A stretch of DNA of 32,818 bases from Halanaerobiaceae bacterium (GCA_003554225.1 PWFW01000293.1:1-32818); one strand, 5' to 3'. Shown: positions 7,140 through 15,651, counted from the first letter of the stretch. The notes: generated by a model from the letters alone, not told the origin. Translations and numbers: made by a program.

Positions 7140-8558
7140 TTACAGCTTTCCCTCCCGCTGAGCCTGATAGAGCGGTGAGAGCCGGTCCAGACTTTCCTCA
7201 TCAACCCGTTCCATGATTCTGGCTGCCTCCCTCTCGGCCTGCTGGAGAATCTCCTCTTCATTAACATTAACCATCCGGCCCTTCCGATAAATAAAATTGC
7301 CTGCCACCATCACATCACGCACTTCACTTCCCTGAGCCGAATAAACCAGATTTGGTACCAGATTGCGGAGAGGATGACGAATAACAGGAGCCAGACTGAC
7401 CTTCTTTAAATCAATGGTAATTATATCAGCATATTTTCCCGGTGCAAGAGAACCGATTTTGTCCTCCAGCCCCAGACAGCCGGCAGCTTCAATGGTCGCC
7501 AGCCTGAGGACCTTCCAGGCCGGCAGGGGCAGAGGGCTTTGACTTTTGATCTTGTTAAAAAGGGCGGTCAGTTTCATTTCATTAAACATATTATTGCAGT
7601 TATTGCCCGGAGCCTGGTCAGAACCGAGAGCCGCCCGATCAGATACTGCTAAGAATTCCTGGAGAGGGGGTACCTGACCATCTATGATTCCGATACTTCC
7701 AGAACAGACTGTCAGGCCGGCTCCGCTTCTGGCTAAAAGTCGGGCTTCCTCCGGATTAGCTTCTGTTAAATGGACAGCGTTAAGGGAGGAATTCAACAGG
7801 CCTTCCCGATTTAACCAGGGGATGGTTCGGCTGTTATACCTCATCTTCATCTGAAGATGTTCCCGTTTGCCCTGGGCAACATGCATGTGAATTCCAATCC
7901 CGTGCTCCTCAGCCCGATCATATATCTCTTTGAGCAGCTCCCGCGAGACCATATCAGGGGCCTGAGGCCCAAGAAAAAAGCTGATTCTTTCCGGTATCTC
8001 CTCCTTCTCAAGCCATTCCAGAGACTCTGCTAGATCCTTTTCTCCCTTCTCACGGTCAAAGGGATAGAGCTTACCAGGAACAATTTCGCTGCTGTTATCC
8101 AGCTCATTGATGGTTTTGGCCAGCACAGCTCTGGTTCCAATCCGGCTGTGCCAGTCGACCAGCCCCTCCAGGTTGCTGCCAAAATCAGCCAGCAAAGTGG
8201 TGCCATTCCGGACTGCTTCGATGATATTTAGGGCTGTTCCTGCCTCCCGGGCCTGCTGATCAAGCTGCCGGGAAAAGGGCCAGAGGCCTTCCTCCATCCA
8301 GCCGGTGATATCCTGGGCCAGGCCCCGCAGCAGAGCTATTCCAGTATGAATATGGGCATCAATCAGCCCCGGCATCACCAGAAGATTTTTTCCTTCAATT
8401 GAGCGGCAGGCCTGATACTCTGCCAGAATTTCCTTTGAATTTCCCACAACAGCAATCTTATCGTCCTTAATGCCCAGGGCAGCATCAGCTAAATATCCAA
8501 CTCCTCCACCCTCCATGGTCAGAAGTTCTGTGTCATAGATTATCAAATCCAGCTGCAA
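7140..8558 (-). CDS. Metal-dependent amidohydrolase (SsnA/MtaD/Atz-like), altered active-site motifs
   Basis: A 472-aa amidohydrolase-superfamily enzyme of the chlorohydrolase/deaminase branch (relatives: 5'-methylthioadenosine/S-adenosylhomocysteine deaminase, SsnA, AtzA/B). Metal ligands are visible: H69 and H71 (DAHIH), H226 within HMH (224-226), H263 (AVHLTE) and D314 (LGSDQAP). Two positions differ from what I expect for deaminases of this group: the HxHxxE motif reads HMHVAQ (Q229 instead of Glu), and the PHAPY motif reads PQAPD. It is therefore probably a hydrolase or deaminase with a different substrate, or altered chemistry. The start is TTG at 8558, with GAGGGGGA 6 nt upstream. It sits between the methyltransferase (42 bp) and the subtilase (23 bp), so probably in one transcript. 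Cytoplasmic; no signal peptide. Confidence 0.85.
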   Translation of the reverse strand: MQLDLIIYDTELLTMEGGGVGYLADAALGIKDDKIAVVGNSKEILAEYQACRSIEGKNLLVMPGLIDAHIHTGIALLRGLAQDITGWMEEGLWPFSRQLDQQAREAGTALNIIEAVRNGTTLLADFGSNLEGLVDWHSRIGTRAVLAKTINELDNSSEIVPGKLYPFDREKGEKDLAESLEWLEKEEIPERISFFLGPQAPDMVSRELLKEIYDRAEEHGIGIHMHVAQGKREHLQMKMRYNSRTIPWLNREGLLNSSLNAVHLTEANPEEARLLARSGAGLTVCSGSIGIIDGQVPPLQEFLAVSDRAALGSDQAPGNNCNNMFNEMKLTALFNKIKSQSPLPLPAWKVLRLATIEAAGCLGLEDKIGSLAPGKYADIITIDLKKVSLAPVIRHPLRNLVPNLVYSAQGSEVRDVMVAGNFIYRKGRMVNVNEEEILQQAEREAARIMERVDEESLDRLSPLYQAQREGKL

Positions 8559-8600
8559 AAGAATTCCCCCTCAATCCCGCAGGTTAATATCCAGCGACAG

Positions 8601-9203
8601 CTACTCCCGGGATTTTTTATCGGCTACAATTAAATAATATTTCTCATTTAAAATCCGGCTGTATTCCAGCTCCAGTTCGGCTTCTCTAAGCAGGTTCTGC
8701 ACCCTATCGACATCCAGACGATGCTCATAATCCGGGCCTGCCTCCATTTCTTTTTTTCTCCAATCAATCACAATTAATCTGGACCGGTCCTTTAAAAGCC
8801 TGAGATAACACTCCAGAAATTCCGGCAGACTGGTGATTTCATGCAGCAAATTGGCCATCAGCATCATATCTCCACTGCCGGCCAGCTCTTCTTTGATATC
8901 ATCTTCACATACCCCGGTCTCCTTTACCTGAAAAAGCTTGATGTTATCTAATTTTCGGGCTTCTGCTCTCTCCTGCAAATCCTCCAGCATCTGGCTGGAG
9001 ATATCAAAGGCATAAACCTTTCCCCCGGGACCGACTATCTCAGCTGCCGGCAGGGAGAAATAACCATTCCCGCAACCTACATCCAGAAAAACTCTATTCT
9101 CTTCCAGGCCGCAGGCTGTCAGTATTTTCTTAGCCGGAAGGGATTTTTTCCTCTCTTCAGAGTGCAGTTTGTCACGCTGAGCAGGATTAAATACCTGAGC
9201 CAA
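8601..9203 (-). CDS. SAM-dependent class I methyltransferase
   Basis: A 200-aa Rossmann-fold methyltransferase of the Methyltransf_11/UbiE-like kind. Motif I is FLDVGCGNGYFSLP, the acidic end of strand 2 is AFDIS, and a later segment reads LMANLLHEI. The substrate cannot be inferred. The N-terminus (FNPAQRDKLHSEERKK) matches the typical start of small UbiE-like proteins in anaerobes. I prefer TTG at 9203 over the track's GTG at 9212, because the GTG is embedded in the AGGAGG site while TTG has 8-nt spacing. Second in the run larE - methyltransferase - amidohydrolase - subtilase, 33 bp after larE. Confidence 0.85.
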   Translation of the reverse strand: MAQVFNPAQRDKLHSEERKKSLPAKKILTACGLEENRVFLDVGCGNGYFSLPAAEIVGPGGKVYAFDISSQMLEDLQERAEARKLDNIKLFQVKETGVCEDDIKEELAGSGDMMLMANLLHEITSLPEFLECYLRLLKDRSRLIVIDWRKKEMEAGPDYEHRLDVDRVQNLLREAELELEYSRILNEKYYLIVADKKSRE

Positions 9204-9236
9204 GTCAGCCACCTCCTGATGATTATCTTCAAACAG

Positions 9237-10088
9237 TCAAACTTTGTCTTTTTCCAGCAGGACTTCATTCATACTTCCTGTGCGGTATCCCTCGAGATCC
9301 AGCGTGATATAGGTATAACCCAGCTCCTTGAATCTTGTCACAATCTCCTCCCTTCTCTCCAGAAATAATATCATATCCTGCGGTTTAACCTCTATTCGGG
9401 CTGTGTGATTATCATGATGGCGGACTCTGAGCTGCTGAAGCTTTAGTTTTCGTAAAAACTTTTCCGCTCTGTCTACCCTGAGAAGCTTATCCCGGGTTAT
9501 TTTATCCCCGTAGGGAAAACGGGATGACAGGCAGGCAAAGCTGGCCTTGTTCCAGGTCGGCAGTTCCAGCTTTTCTGACAGCCTGCGAATATCATCCTTG
9601 GTCAGTTCAGCCTCCAGCAGAGGGCTTCTGATCCCAAGCTCCTTAAGAGCTTTCAGGCCGGGGCGATAATCATCCAGATCATCATAGTTTGAGCCATCCA
9701 GCACATATTCCAGATTCCGTTCCCGGGCTACCTCCAGCACTGAAGAAAAAAGCTCTCTTTTGCAGTGGTAACAGCGATCAGGAGGATTGCTGGCAAAATC
9801 CTCGCTCTCCAGCTCCTCAGTCTGGAGCAGCAGCTGCTCAACCCCAATTTTATCAGCCAGCTCACGGGATTCTTCCAGCTGCTCCCGGGGATAGGTCTCT
9901 GATTTTGAAGTTACTGCAACCACCCTATCCTGGAGCTGGTCCCGGGCTATCTTCAACAGCAGGGTGCTGTCCACCCCGCCGGAGAAGGCCACTGCTGCAC
10001 TCTCCATTTCAGCCAGTATATTCTTAAGCCTGAGATATTTTTGCTCAAGCTCAGGGTCTTCAAAGTCAATAACTATCTCTGCTGACAT
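9237..10088 (-). CDS. larE: LarE-type ATP-dependent sacrificial sulfur transferase
   Basis: A 283-aa PP-loop protein. LarE activates a pyridinium nucleotide carboxylate with ATP and donates sulfur from its own cysteine during synthesis of the nickel-pincer nucleotide cofactor of lactate racemase-like enzymes. Seen here: the PP-loop FSGGVDST (35-42), DRCYHCK with a CxxC pair (C106/C109), DGSNYDD, and FACLSSRFPYG with C186 at the position of the sacrificial Cys of the Lactobacillus enzyme. GGGAGGAAGG precedes the ATG. No larB, larC or larA is in this window; instead it leads a methyltransferase, an amidohydrolase and a protease. It may supply pincer cofactor with partners elsewhere, or act in another thiolation. 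Confidence 0.9.
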   Translation of the reverse strand: MSAEIVIDFEDPELEQKYLRLKNILAEMESAAVAFSGGVDSTLLLKIARDQLQDRVVAVTSKSETYPREQLEESRELADKIGVEQLLLQTEELESEDFASNPPDRCYHCKRELFSSVLEVARERNLEYVLDGSNYDDLDDYRPGLKALKELGIRSPLLEAELTKDDIRRLSEKLELPTWNKASFACLSSRFPYGDKITRDKLLRVDRAEKFLRKLKLQQLRVRHHDNHTARIEVKPQDMILFLERREEIVTRFKELGYTYITLDLEGYRTGSMNEVLLEKDKV

Positions 10089-10183
10089 TATCCTTCCTCC
10101 CTGTATAATGATAGAAACTTAATTTTTGGAAATATCTCAGTTCTTTTAGAGTATCTCCTTTGGCTTTCCCTGCTTTAATGATA

Positions 10184-11368
10184 TCAGATTTTTCCAGCAG
10201 ATAAAACTCCCCGCTGCCAGACCGCCTCAACTTTCCAGTCCGGTGAGACAGCTATTAAATCAGCCCTTTTGCCGGCTGCCAGGCTGCCGATTCTATCTCC
10301 CAGGCCGATTCTTTCAGCCGGATTGAGGCTGGCCAGACTCCAGGCTTCTGGAAGAGTCAGCTCTGTTTCCTGAAAAATTCTTTTCACCGCTTCCTTCATG
10401 GTTATTGTACTGCCGGCCAGCTGGCCGGAATCAATTAAGCGGGCTTCTCCTCGGGCAATCTCAACCTCAAGACCACCCAGTTCATAGCGACCCGCTGGCA
10501 TCCCTGCCGCTCTCATGGCATCTGTCACCAGAATAACTTTTTCCCGGGGTTTAACCCTGGTCACCAGCCGCAGAATTGCAGGATGCAGATGAATACCATC
10601 TGCTATCAGCTCCACAGTAACCTTGCTGTTGTCGAGAAAGGCCCCCACCGTACCGGGCTGACGGTGATGGAGCCCCAGCATGCCGTTAAAGAGATGGCTG
10701 GCATGAGAAAGACCCCGGCTAAAGGCCTGCTGCATAGTGTTATAATCAGCCCCGGTATGGCCTGCTGCTGCCACAATTCTGTTTTTCTGCAAAATGTCGA
10801 GCAGCTCCTCTGCCCCCGGCCTTTCAGGAGCCAGGGTAACAATTTTTAAACTCTTACCCAGAATATCAAGCCAGCGTTGAAATATTTCCCGGGAAAAATT
10901 CATGATATGCTCGGGATTCTGAGCGCCGGCTTTCTCCCGGTTTAGAAAGGGACCCTCCAGATGGACACCCAGCAGATTTGATTCCGGATTTTCCCGGGAA
11001 AATTTACTGATATTTTGTAAAACCCCGATAAGTTTCTCCGGAGCTGCTGTAAGTGGAGTTGCCAGAAAACCAGTAATCCCTTGCTTAAGCTTAAAATCTG
11101 CAATAACAGCCAGGGCCTCTTGACTGCCATCCATAACATCATAACCCCGAGCACCATGAATATGAATATCAATCCAGCCCGGTCCCAGCAGATTGCCTTT
11201 AAGCTCCACACGGCTGCCCTTTTTAGAGACTACTCTGCTTAATTCTGCCGGAGGCTGGCCCTCTCCAAAATCTTCAATTTCTTCATCCCGGACAAAGAGC
11301 CAGCCCTCTTCCGGATAAATATCAGGATGAATCAGTTTGGCTCCTTCAAATAATATCGGCATAAACAT
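10184..11368 (-). CDS. nagA: N-acetylglucosamine-6-phosphate deacetylase
   Basis: Cytoplasmic 394-aa amidohydrolase that deacetylates GlcNAc-6-P to glucosamine-6-P in amino-sugar and cell-wall recycling. Ordered motifs: PGWIDIHIHG (H69, H71), GVHLEGPF with metal ligand E138, AGHTGA (H204), ASHLFNGM (H225), ADGIHLHP, and LVTDAM with the catalytic Asp at 283. Length is typical. AGGAAAGG lies just before the ATG; a second Met two codons later is a possible start. No nagB or GlcNAc transporter is adjacent. It lies between the pirin gene (98-bp gap) and larE (95-bp gap), so it may be transcribed alone or with larE. Confidence 0.94.
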   Translation of the reverse strand: MFMPILFEGAKLIHPDIYPEEGWLFVRDEEIEDFGEGQPPAELSRVVSKKGSRVELKGNLLGPGWIDIHIHGARGYDVMDGSQEALAVIADFKLKQGITGFLATPLTAAPEKLIGVLQNISKFSRENPESNLLGVHLEGPFLNREKAGAQNPEHIMNFSREIFQRWLDILGKSLKIVTLAPERPGAEELLDILQKNRIVAAAGHTGADYNTMQQAFSRGLSHASHLFNGMLGLHHRQPGTVGAFLDNSKVTVELIADGIHLHPAILRLVTRVKPREKVILVTDAMRAAGMPAGRYELGGLEVEIARGEARLIDSGQLAGSTITMKEAVKRIFQETELTLPEAWSLASLNPAERIGLGDRIGSLAAGKRADLIAVSPDWKVEAVWQRGVLSAGKI

Positions 11369-11436
11369 TCCCTTTCCTGAATTTTATTTTAGCCTGCGGC
11401 TCACCTCAACCTCTTTAGATAAAGCGGCTATTAATA

Positions 11437-11460
11437 CCGAAAAAGAACCCCCTTTTTCAG
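11437..11460 (-). terminator. A:T-rich hairpin just after the pirin gene
   Basis: On the minus strand CTGAAAAAG pairs with CTTTTTCGG (9 bp including one G-T pair) around a 6-nt loop, starting 6 nt after the pirin stop. There is no clear U-tract, so it is at best a weak or processing hairpin. Confidence 0.3.
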
Positions 11461-11466
11461 AGGGAA

Positions 11467-12210
11467 TTATTCCACAAAAGAACCTCTTATCCTGATAGGA
11501 TCTCCCAGAGGTTCTCCTGCCAGAAAGATGAATCTGGCCTCAGGAGAAAGAGCCCTGATCTCCAGGGTGGTGCTGGCTGCCAGCAGATAACCTTCATCTT
11601 CCTTAAGCTGTTCCCCTGGCTCTCCGGTCTGAATTTCCCCAGCAATAACAAAGATTACCCCCTGGTGACTGCCGCTCAGTTGAACATTAAAGCAGCCTCC
11701 TTCCGTAATTTCAACATCCTGAAAAATAACATCGACCATCAGCTCCAGAGCGGAATCGGAACCGACAATAGTTCTTACTTTTAAACCCTCCTGCTTCTGT
11801 TCGGGGACCTCCTCAGCCGGAATCCTGTGATAATAAGGGGCCGACTCCTTCTTCTCCCGGGGAATATTTACCCAGAGCTGAATGCCCCGACTCAGATCAC
11901 CTTCCCCGGGCGACTCAGAATGAACAATTCCACTGCCGGCATTAAAGGCCTGAACCCCACCGGCCTGAACTTCAGCTTCATTACCCTGATTATCCCTGTG
12001 CCAGAAGGAACCCTCTAACATGTAGGTAACCGCCTCAAAACCCCGATGTTCATGGGGAGCAAATTCATTGGGGGGCTCAACGAAAAATTGATCCAGCAGA
12101 ACAAAGGGGTCCAGATTGTCATAATTGTTGGTGGGAAATAGCCGTTTAACTTTAGCTCCATCACCTTCCGGTTTGGTGACACTCATAATTTTTTGATTCT
12201 TTTCTAACAT
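11467..12210 (-). CDS. Pirin family protein (cupin metalloprotein)
   Basis: A 247-aa two-cupin protein of the pirin family; bacterial members bind Fe or another metal and some act as quercetin dioxygenases or metabolic regulators. The metal site is complete: H53 and H55 in APHEHRGFE, H97 and E99 in IVHSESP. The C-terminal cupin (~150-240) carries no obvious second metal site, as usual for pirins. GGAGGTG lies 7 nt upstream of the ATG. First of a same-strand series with nagA and larE but separated by nearly 100 bp and a weak hairpin. The physiological role in an anaerobe is unclear. Confidence 0.9.
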   Translation of the reverse strand: MLEKNQKIMSVTKPEGDGAKVKRLFPTNNYDNLDPFVLLDQFFVEPPNEFAPHEHRGFEAVTYMLEGSFWHRDNQGNEAEVQAGGVQAFNAGSGIVHSESPGEGDLSRGIQLWVNIPREKKESAPYYHRIPAEEVPEQKQEGLKVRTIVGSDSALELMVDVIFQDVEITEGGCFNVQLSGSHQGVIFVIAGEIQTGEPGEQLKEDEGYLLAASTTLEIRALSPEARFIFLAGEPLGDPIRIRGSFVE

Positions 12211-12571
12211 TAATCTTCACCTCCATTGAAATTTTACGCCTGTTTTCTCTTGCTTAATCATTTTGTTAATCTATCTGCAAATAATTGCCTGGTGATATCT
12301 CGAGTCTGAAAATGAAATGTTATATTTTCATCTATCATTATATCCCAGAGGGATAGTGGCTTAATCACTAAATTATGGCATTCTATTATTGTGTTATAAT
12401 ATTCTATTTAATATGCCCTGTTGAGTTCTAAAGTTAGCCTGCCGGTTTTCCGGGATAATTTATAGAATTTTTAGCCTGGATTTTGATTTTATAGTATTTA
12501 TAAGATATGATATTATAAGATGGCATTAGGAAGATGGATTTATCAGTTGAACCTAGACAGGAGGATTGAAA
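12211..12571. other. A+T-rich divergent intergenic region (pirin / lipM)
   Basis: 361 bp without a credible gene. It must contain promoters for both flanking genes. Toward pirin there is a perfect TATAAT (minus strand, 12341-12336) with only a weak -35. Toward lipM there are a TATAAT near 12394 and a better-spaced pair listed separately. A short dyad TAGTG-N7-CACTA (12354-12370) lies between them. No riboswitch or RNA gene recognised. Confidence 0.6.
12483..12511 (+). promoter_or_regulatory. Putative lipM-lipA promoter
   Basis: TTGATT (12483-12488) and TATGAT (12506-12511) separated by exactly 17 bp, ending 60 bp before the lipM ATG. Both hexamers match the sigma-A consensus at most positions. 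Confidence 0.5.
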
Positions 12572-13393
12572 ATGGCTGAATGGCGCTTGCTGTCCTACCA
12601 GGTAGATAATGGTTTCAATAATATGGCAGTGGATGAGGCTGTACTGCGATTTCACAGTCAGGGGAAAACCCCTCCCACTCTCAGATTTTATGGCTGGAAA
12701 CCTCCGGCCCTCTCCCTGGGTTATTTCCAGAGCCTGGAAGAAAAGGTTGACAGAGATAACTGCCAGGCCCGGGGAATCGATGTGGTCCGTCGGCTGACCG
12801 GCGGAAGGGCAATTCTCCACGATCATGAGCTGACCTACAGTTTGTCAGTCAGAGAGGACCTCAACCTGCTTGACTCCTCAATAGTTAAAAGCTACCGGGA
12901 AATCAGCCAGGGTCTGGTTAAAGGTCTAAAAAAGCTTGATATTCCGGTCAGACTCACTCCCCGCCAGCGGGGTCAAAAGGCACCCAGGGGTGATTCGGCT
13001 GCCTGTTTTGACACCCCTTCCTGGTATGAGATTGTTATCGACGGAAAAAAATTAATCGGCAGCGCTCAGACCCGCAAATGGGATGCCATCCTGCAGCATG
13101 GTTCTCTACCTTTAACTCTCGATAGTGAGCTCATCTTTAACCTTTTTAAAATAGATAGTGACCGCCGAAAAGCAAGGCTGAAAAGATTTTTTCTCAAACA
13201 TTCCCCCGGACTCTATCAGCATACCGAAAAAAAATATTCTCCTGAGACCCTGGAAAAATATCTGGTCCAGGGCCTGTCAGAACACTTTTCTGTTAAAATA
13301 AAACCTGGAAATTTAACCGAGGATGAACAGCAGCTGGCTGATGAGCTCAGCCAGAATAAATACAGCCAGGAGAGCTGGAATGCCCGCAAATAA
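12572..13393 (+). CDS. lipM: Octanoyl-[GcvH]:protein octanoyltransferase, LipM type
   Basis: A 273-aa member of the biotin/lipoate ligase fold that moves octanoyl from acyl carrier protein to a lipoyl-domain protein (GcvH), the first step of endogenous lipoate synthesis. RRLTGGRAILHDHELTYS is the family core motif. The LipM-type acyl-accepting Cys lies in ACFDTPSWYE (C145 with this start), followed by GKKLIGSAQ containing the catalytic Lys region. These features separate it from LplA ligase and LipB. The ATG at 12572 is chosen because AGGAGG lies 7 nt upstream; the track TTG at 12566 is only 1 nt from it. It is followed after 43 bp by lipA, an operon that makes biochemical sense. Confidence 0.9.
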   Translation: MAEWRLLSYQVDNGFNNMAVDEAVLRFHSQGKTPPTLRFYGWKPPALSLGYFQSLEEKVDRDNCQARGIDVVRRLTGGRAILHDHELTYSLSVREDLNLLDSSIVKSYREISQGLVKGLKKLDIPVRLTPRQRGQKAPRGDSAACFDTPSWYEIVIDGKKLIGSAQTRKWDAILQHGSLPLTLDSELIFNLFKIDSDRRKARLKRFFLKHSPGLYQHTEKKYSPETLEKYLVQGLSEHFSVKIKPGNLTEDEQQLADELSQNKYSQESWNARK

Positions 13394-13436
13394 TTTCTTA
13401 TAAACTTTAATTAAATTTACCGAGGTGAAAATTACC

Positions 13437-14324
13437 ATGTCCCCAAAAAATTCCCGATCCCGCCTCCCTTCCTGGTTGAAAAACAAAGACCCGCTCCAGA
13501 AGGGCATGATTACCACTAAAAACCTGCTTCAGGGGCTGAAATTAAATACTGTCTGTCAGGAAGCCCGCTGCCCCAATATCGGTGAATGTTTTGCCAGAAA
13601 AACTGCCACCTTTATGATTCTGGGAGAAAAATGCCCCCGGAACTGTCGATTCTGTGCTGTTACTTCTGGAGAGCCTTCTCCTGTCGATCCCAGAGAACCC
13701 GATAGAATTGTGGAGGCTGTCAGCCGACTGAAACTCAGACATGTGGTTATTACCTCTGTAACCAGAGACGATCTTCCCGATGGCGGCTCCCGTCAGTTTG
13801 TCAGGGTAATAGAAAAGCTGCGGAGTTATGATCCTGATCTAAAAATAGAGATTTTGACTCCTGATTTTCAGCAGGATAGCAGAGCTCTGGACCGTATAAT
13901 CGCTGCCAGACCAGATATCTTTAACCATAATATTGAGACAGTTCCCAGGCTTTATTCCCGGGTCAGGCCGGAAGCCTGCTACCAGGGTTCTCTAAAGGTC
14001 CTGGAAAGGGTGGCCAGGAATCCGGCTAATATTATTACAAAATCCGGATTGATGCTGGGACTGGGAGAAAACCGGAAAGAGGTCATTGAAGTTTTCCGTG
14101 ATCTGCAGAAAATAAACTGTGACATGCTGACTATCGGGCAGTACCTCCAGCCTGCCCGGTCCAATCTCCCAGTTCAGGAGTACATCAAACCTGAAACCTT
14201 TCAGCAGTACAAAGAAAAAGCTCTCGAAATAGGCTTCAAGGCTGTGGCATCCGGACCCCATGTCAGGAGTTCCTATCTGGCCGAAGAGATCAGCCAGGAA
14301 ATTTTATTTCAGGGAGAAAGTTAA
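13437..14324 (+). CDS. lipA: Lipoyl synthase (radical SAM)
   Basis: A 295-aa radical SAM enzyme that inserts two sulfurs into the octanoyl group to form lipoyl. Both Fe-S motifs are present: the auxiliary cluster CQEARCPNIGEC (CX4CX5C) and the SAM cluster CPRNCRFC (CX3CX2C). Family segments TSVTRDDLPDGG and the C-terminal VRSSYLAEE, with the conserved serine that ligates the auxiliary cluster, are also visible. I choose the ATG at 13437, with GAGGTG 9 nt upstream; the track's GTG at 13425 is part of that ribosome binding site. Downstream partner of lipM; transcription ends at the strong hairpin at 14355. Confidence 0.97.
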   Translation: MSPKNSRSRLPSWLKNKDPLQKGMITTKNLLQGLKLNTVCQEARCPNIGECFARKTATFMILGEKCPRNCRFCAVTSGEPSPVDPREPDRIVEAVSRLKLRHVVITSVTRDDLPDGGSRQFVRVIEKLRSYDPDLKIEILTPDFQQDSRALDRIIAARPDIFNHNIETVPRLYSRVRPEACYQGSLKVLERVARNPANIITKSGLMLGLGENRKEVIEVFRDLQKINCDMLTIGQYLQPARSNLPVQEYIKPETFQQYKEKALEIGFKAVASGPHVRSSYLAEEISQEILFQGES

Positions 14325-14354
14325 ACAATATTAAGTCAATTTTAAGTTTAATTA

Positions 14355-14399
14355 AGGGGTATCCAGCTCCGGATACCCCTCTCTGCTTTGCTTGTTTTT
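14355..14399. terminator. Rho-independent terminator of lipM-lipA
   Basis: AGGGGTATCC pairs perfectly with GGATACCCCT (10 bp, 6-nt loop), followed by a T-rich run ending in TTTTT. It begins 30 bp after the lipA stop and lies between convergent genes. On the minus strand the downstream sequence is also T-rich (TTAATTAAACTTAAAATT), so it may serve both directions. Confidence 0.85.
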
Positions 14400-15138
14400 A
14401 TTTGCTGCTGCGAAAAAGATCCAGAAATCTATCTTCATATAGCTGATAAACTCCCCAGCGGTCCAGCTCCTTCTTTAAAATCGAGGGCTCGGCTTCTCCA
14501 CCCTTTACCTTATCAAAGAGCCTCTCTATTTCATCTCTGGCTGCAATCGGCAGCCCTTCCAGTGTTCTGGTTACCTGAACCTGACCGGACTGATTACGGG
14601 TTAAATAACCTCTTTCCTCCATATCAGGAAAATGAGATTCACTTGCACTTTCAGCAATATATTCCTCAACAAATTTCATCAGCGATACATCCCAGAGTTC
14701 TTCCAGTCCAGAAAGAATAACTGTCAGGAATCTATCTTCTTCACTGCTCTCCTCATCAAGCTGGGCAGCAGCTTCTTCTATGGTTTTAGCTGCCGTCCTG
14801 ATGCTGTCCACCTTCTGCTGAAAACTCATCTTATAGATCAGGCTGGCCAGATCCGGCTTGCTGCTGGCAATCATCTCCAGAGCCTGCCGGGCTTCATCGC
14901 TAAAACCCTCAGCTTTCATGAGATATCCCGGTGTAATCAGCTTGGGCCTGTCCCAGGTTATCCAGCCTTCCCTGATCCGGGTCTCCGGACCCTCCTCGGG
15001 ATAGACTTCCAGATAGGCCGGCTCGGTCAGCACATAATAATGCAGGCTGGTTTTTTCACTGGAAGACAGCAGTTCTTCCGGGGATTTAAATATTTTGGTC
15101 TGTTCCAGAGCACGTTTAATTTTATCCTGATCAGACAT
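14398..15138 (-). CDS. Hypothetical acidic soluble protein
   Basis: A 246-aa protein I do not recognise. It has no signal peptide, membrane segment or cysteine. It is rich in Glu and Leu, predicted mostly helical, with a short beta-like stretch near residues 35-75 (HYYVLTEPAYLEVYPEEG) and a Tyr/Phe-rich C-terminus (YQLYEDRFLDLFRSS). The ATG at 15138 has GAGGTG 6 nt upstream; the track's GTG at 15147 overlaps that site. Third gene of a likely operon after the universal stress protein and flavodoxin (27-bp gap to the latter), so a role in stress or redox response is possible but unproven. Confidence 0.75.
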   Translation of the reverse strand: MSDQDKIKRALEQTKIFKSPEELLSSSEKTSLHYYVLTEPAYLEVYPEEGPETRIREGWITWDRPKLITPGYLMKAEGFSDEARQALEMIASSKPDLASLIYKMSFQQKVDSIRTAAKTIEEAAAQLDEESSEEDRFLTVILSGLEELWDVSLMKFVEEYIAESASESHFPDMEERGYLTRNQSGQVQVTRTLEGLPIAARDEIERLFDKVKGGEAEPSILKKELDRWGVYQLYEDRFLDLFRSSK

Positions 15139-15165
15139 AATAATCACCTCTTATTCTGCTAAAAT

Positions 15166-15648
15166 TCATAGTTTGGAATCTATCAGGTCTTTAAAGTGTT
15201 TTATTTCTTCGTCCAGTTCGGGTTTTTCCTCCTGAATGATACTGCGCTCCAGCACCAGAGTCGCCAGAGGATCCCTGCCTGTCAGCGATCCCATCTGTTT
15301 TAAGGGTCTTTCAGCTCCTGAACCGGCATGGGTTAAAAAGAAGGCGACTTCAGGAAGAATCTCACTGTTTCCCAGCAGGAAGGTCCTCAAAGCCGGAGTG
15401 ATGGAAAATGCCCAGACCGGCCCCCCCAGGATAATCAGGTCATAATCTTCAAGCTGATGGGGAAATTGCTCAATTAATGTAACATTGGCCGTTAAAGCAT
15501 CAAAGGAGGCCTTTATCAGGGCGAAAAAACCTTTTCGCCTTCTCCTGTCTACGATTTCCAGGCTGTCAGCCTTAAATTCTTGCACCAGCTTCTCGGCCAG
15601 CTTTTTAGTTGTACCGGTTCTGGAGTAATAAACTATCAGTATCTGCAA
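15166..15648 (-). CDS. Flavodoxin-like protein
   Basis: A 160-aa flavodoxin-fold protein, probably FMN-binding. The N-terminal strand and phosphate loop YYSRTGTTKKLA (residues 7-18) and the isoalloxazine loop GGPVWAFSITPALRTFL (~75-91) are typical. It could be an electron carrier or a small NAD(P)H-dependent flavin reductase; sequence alone does not decide. The start is TTG at 15648: it gives the standard N-terminus (MQILIVYYSRTGTT) and has GGGTGA 7 nt upstream, inside the end of the preceding gene. Only 3 bp separate it from the universal stress protein stop, so the two are translationally linked. Confidence 0.9.
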   Translation of the reverse strand: MQILIVYYSRTGTTKKLAEKLVQEFKADSLEIVDRRRRKGFFALIKASFDALTANVTLIEQFPHQLEDYDLIILGGPVWAFSITPALRTFLLGNSEILPEVAFFLTHAGSGAERPLKQMGSLTGRDPLATLVLERSIIQEEKPELDEEIKHFKDLIDSKL

Positions 15649-15651
15649 TAA

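Noticed and set aside
12274-12290. TGCAAATAATTGCC as a second Zur-like box near pirin
   Set aside because: Only one half-site matches; the other arm lacks the 7-1-7 symmetry.
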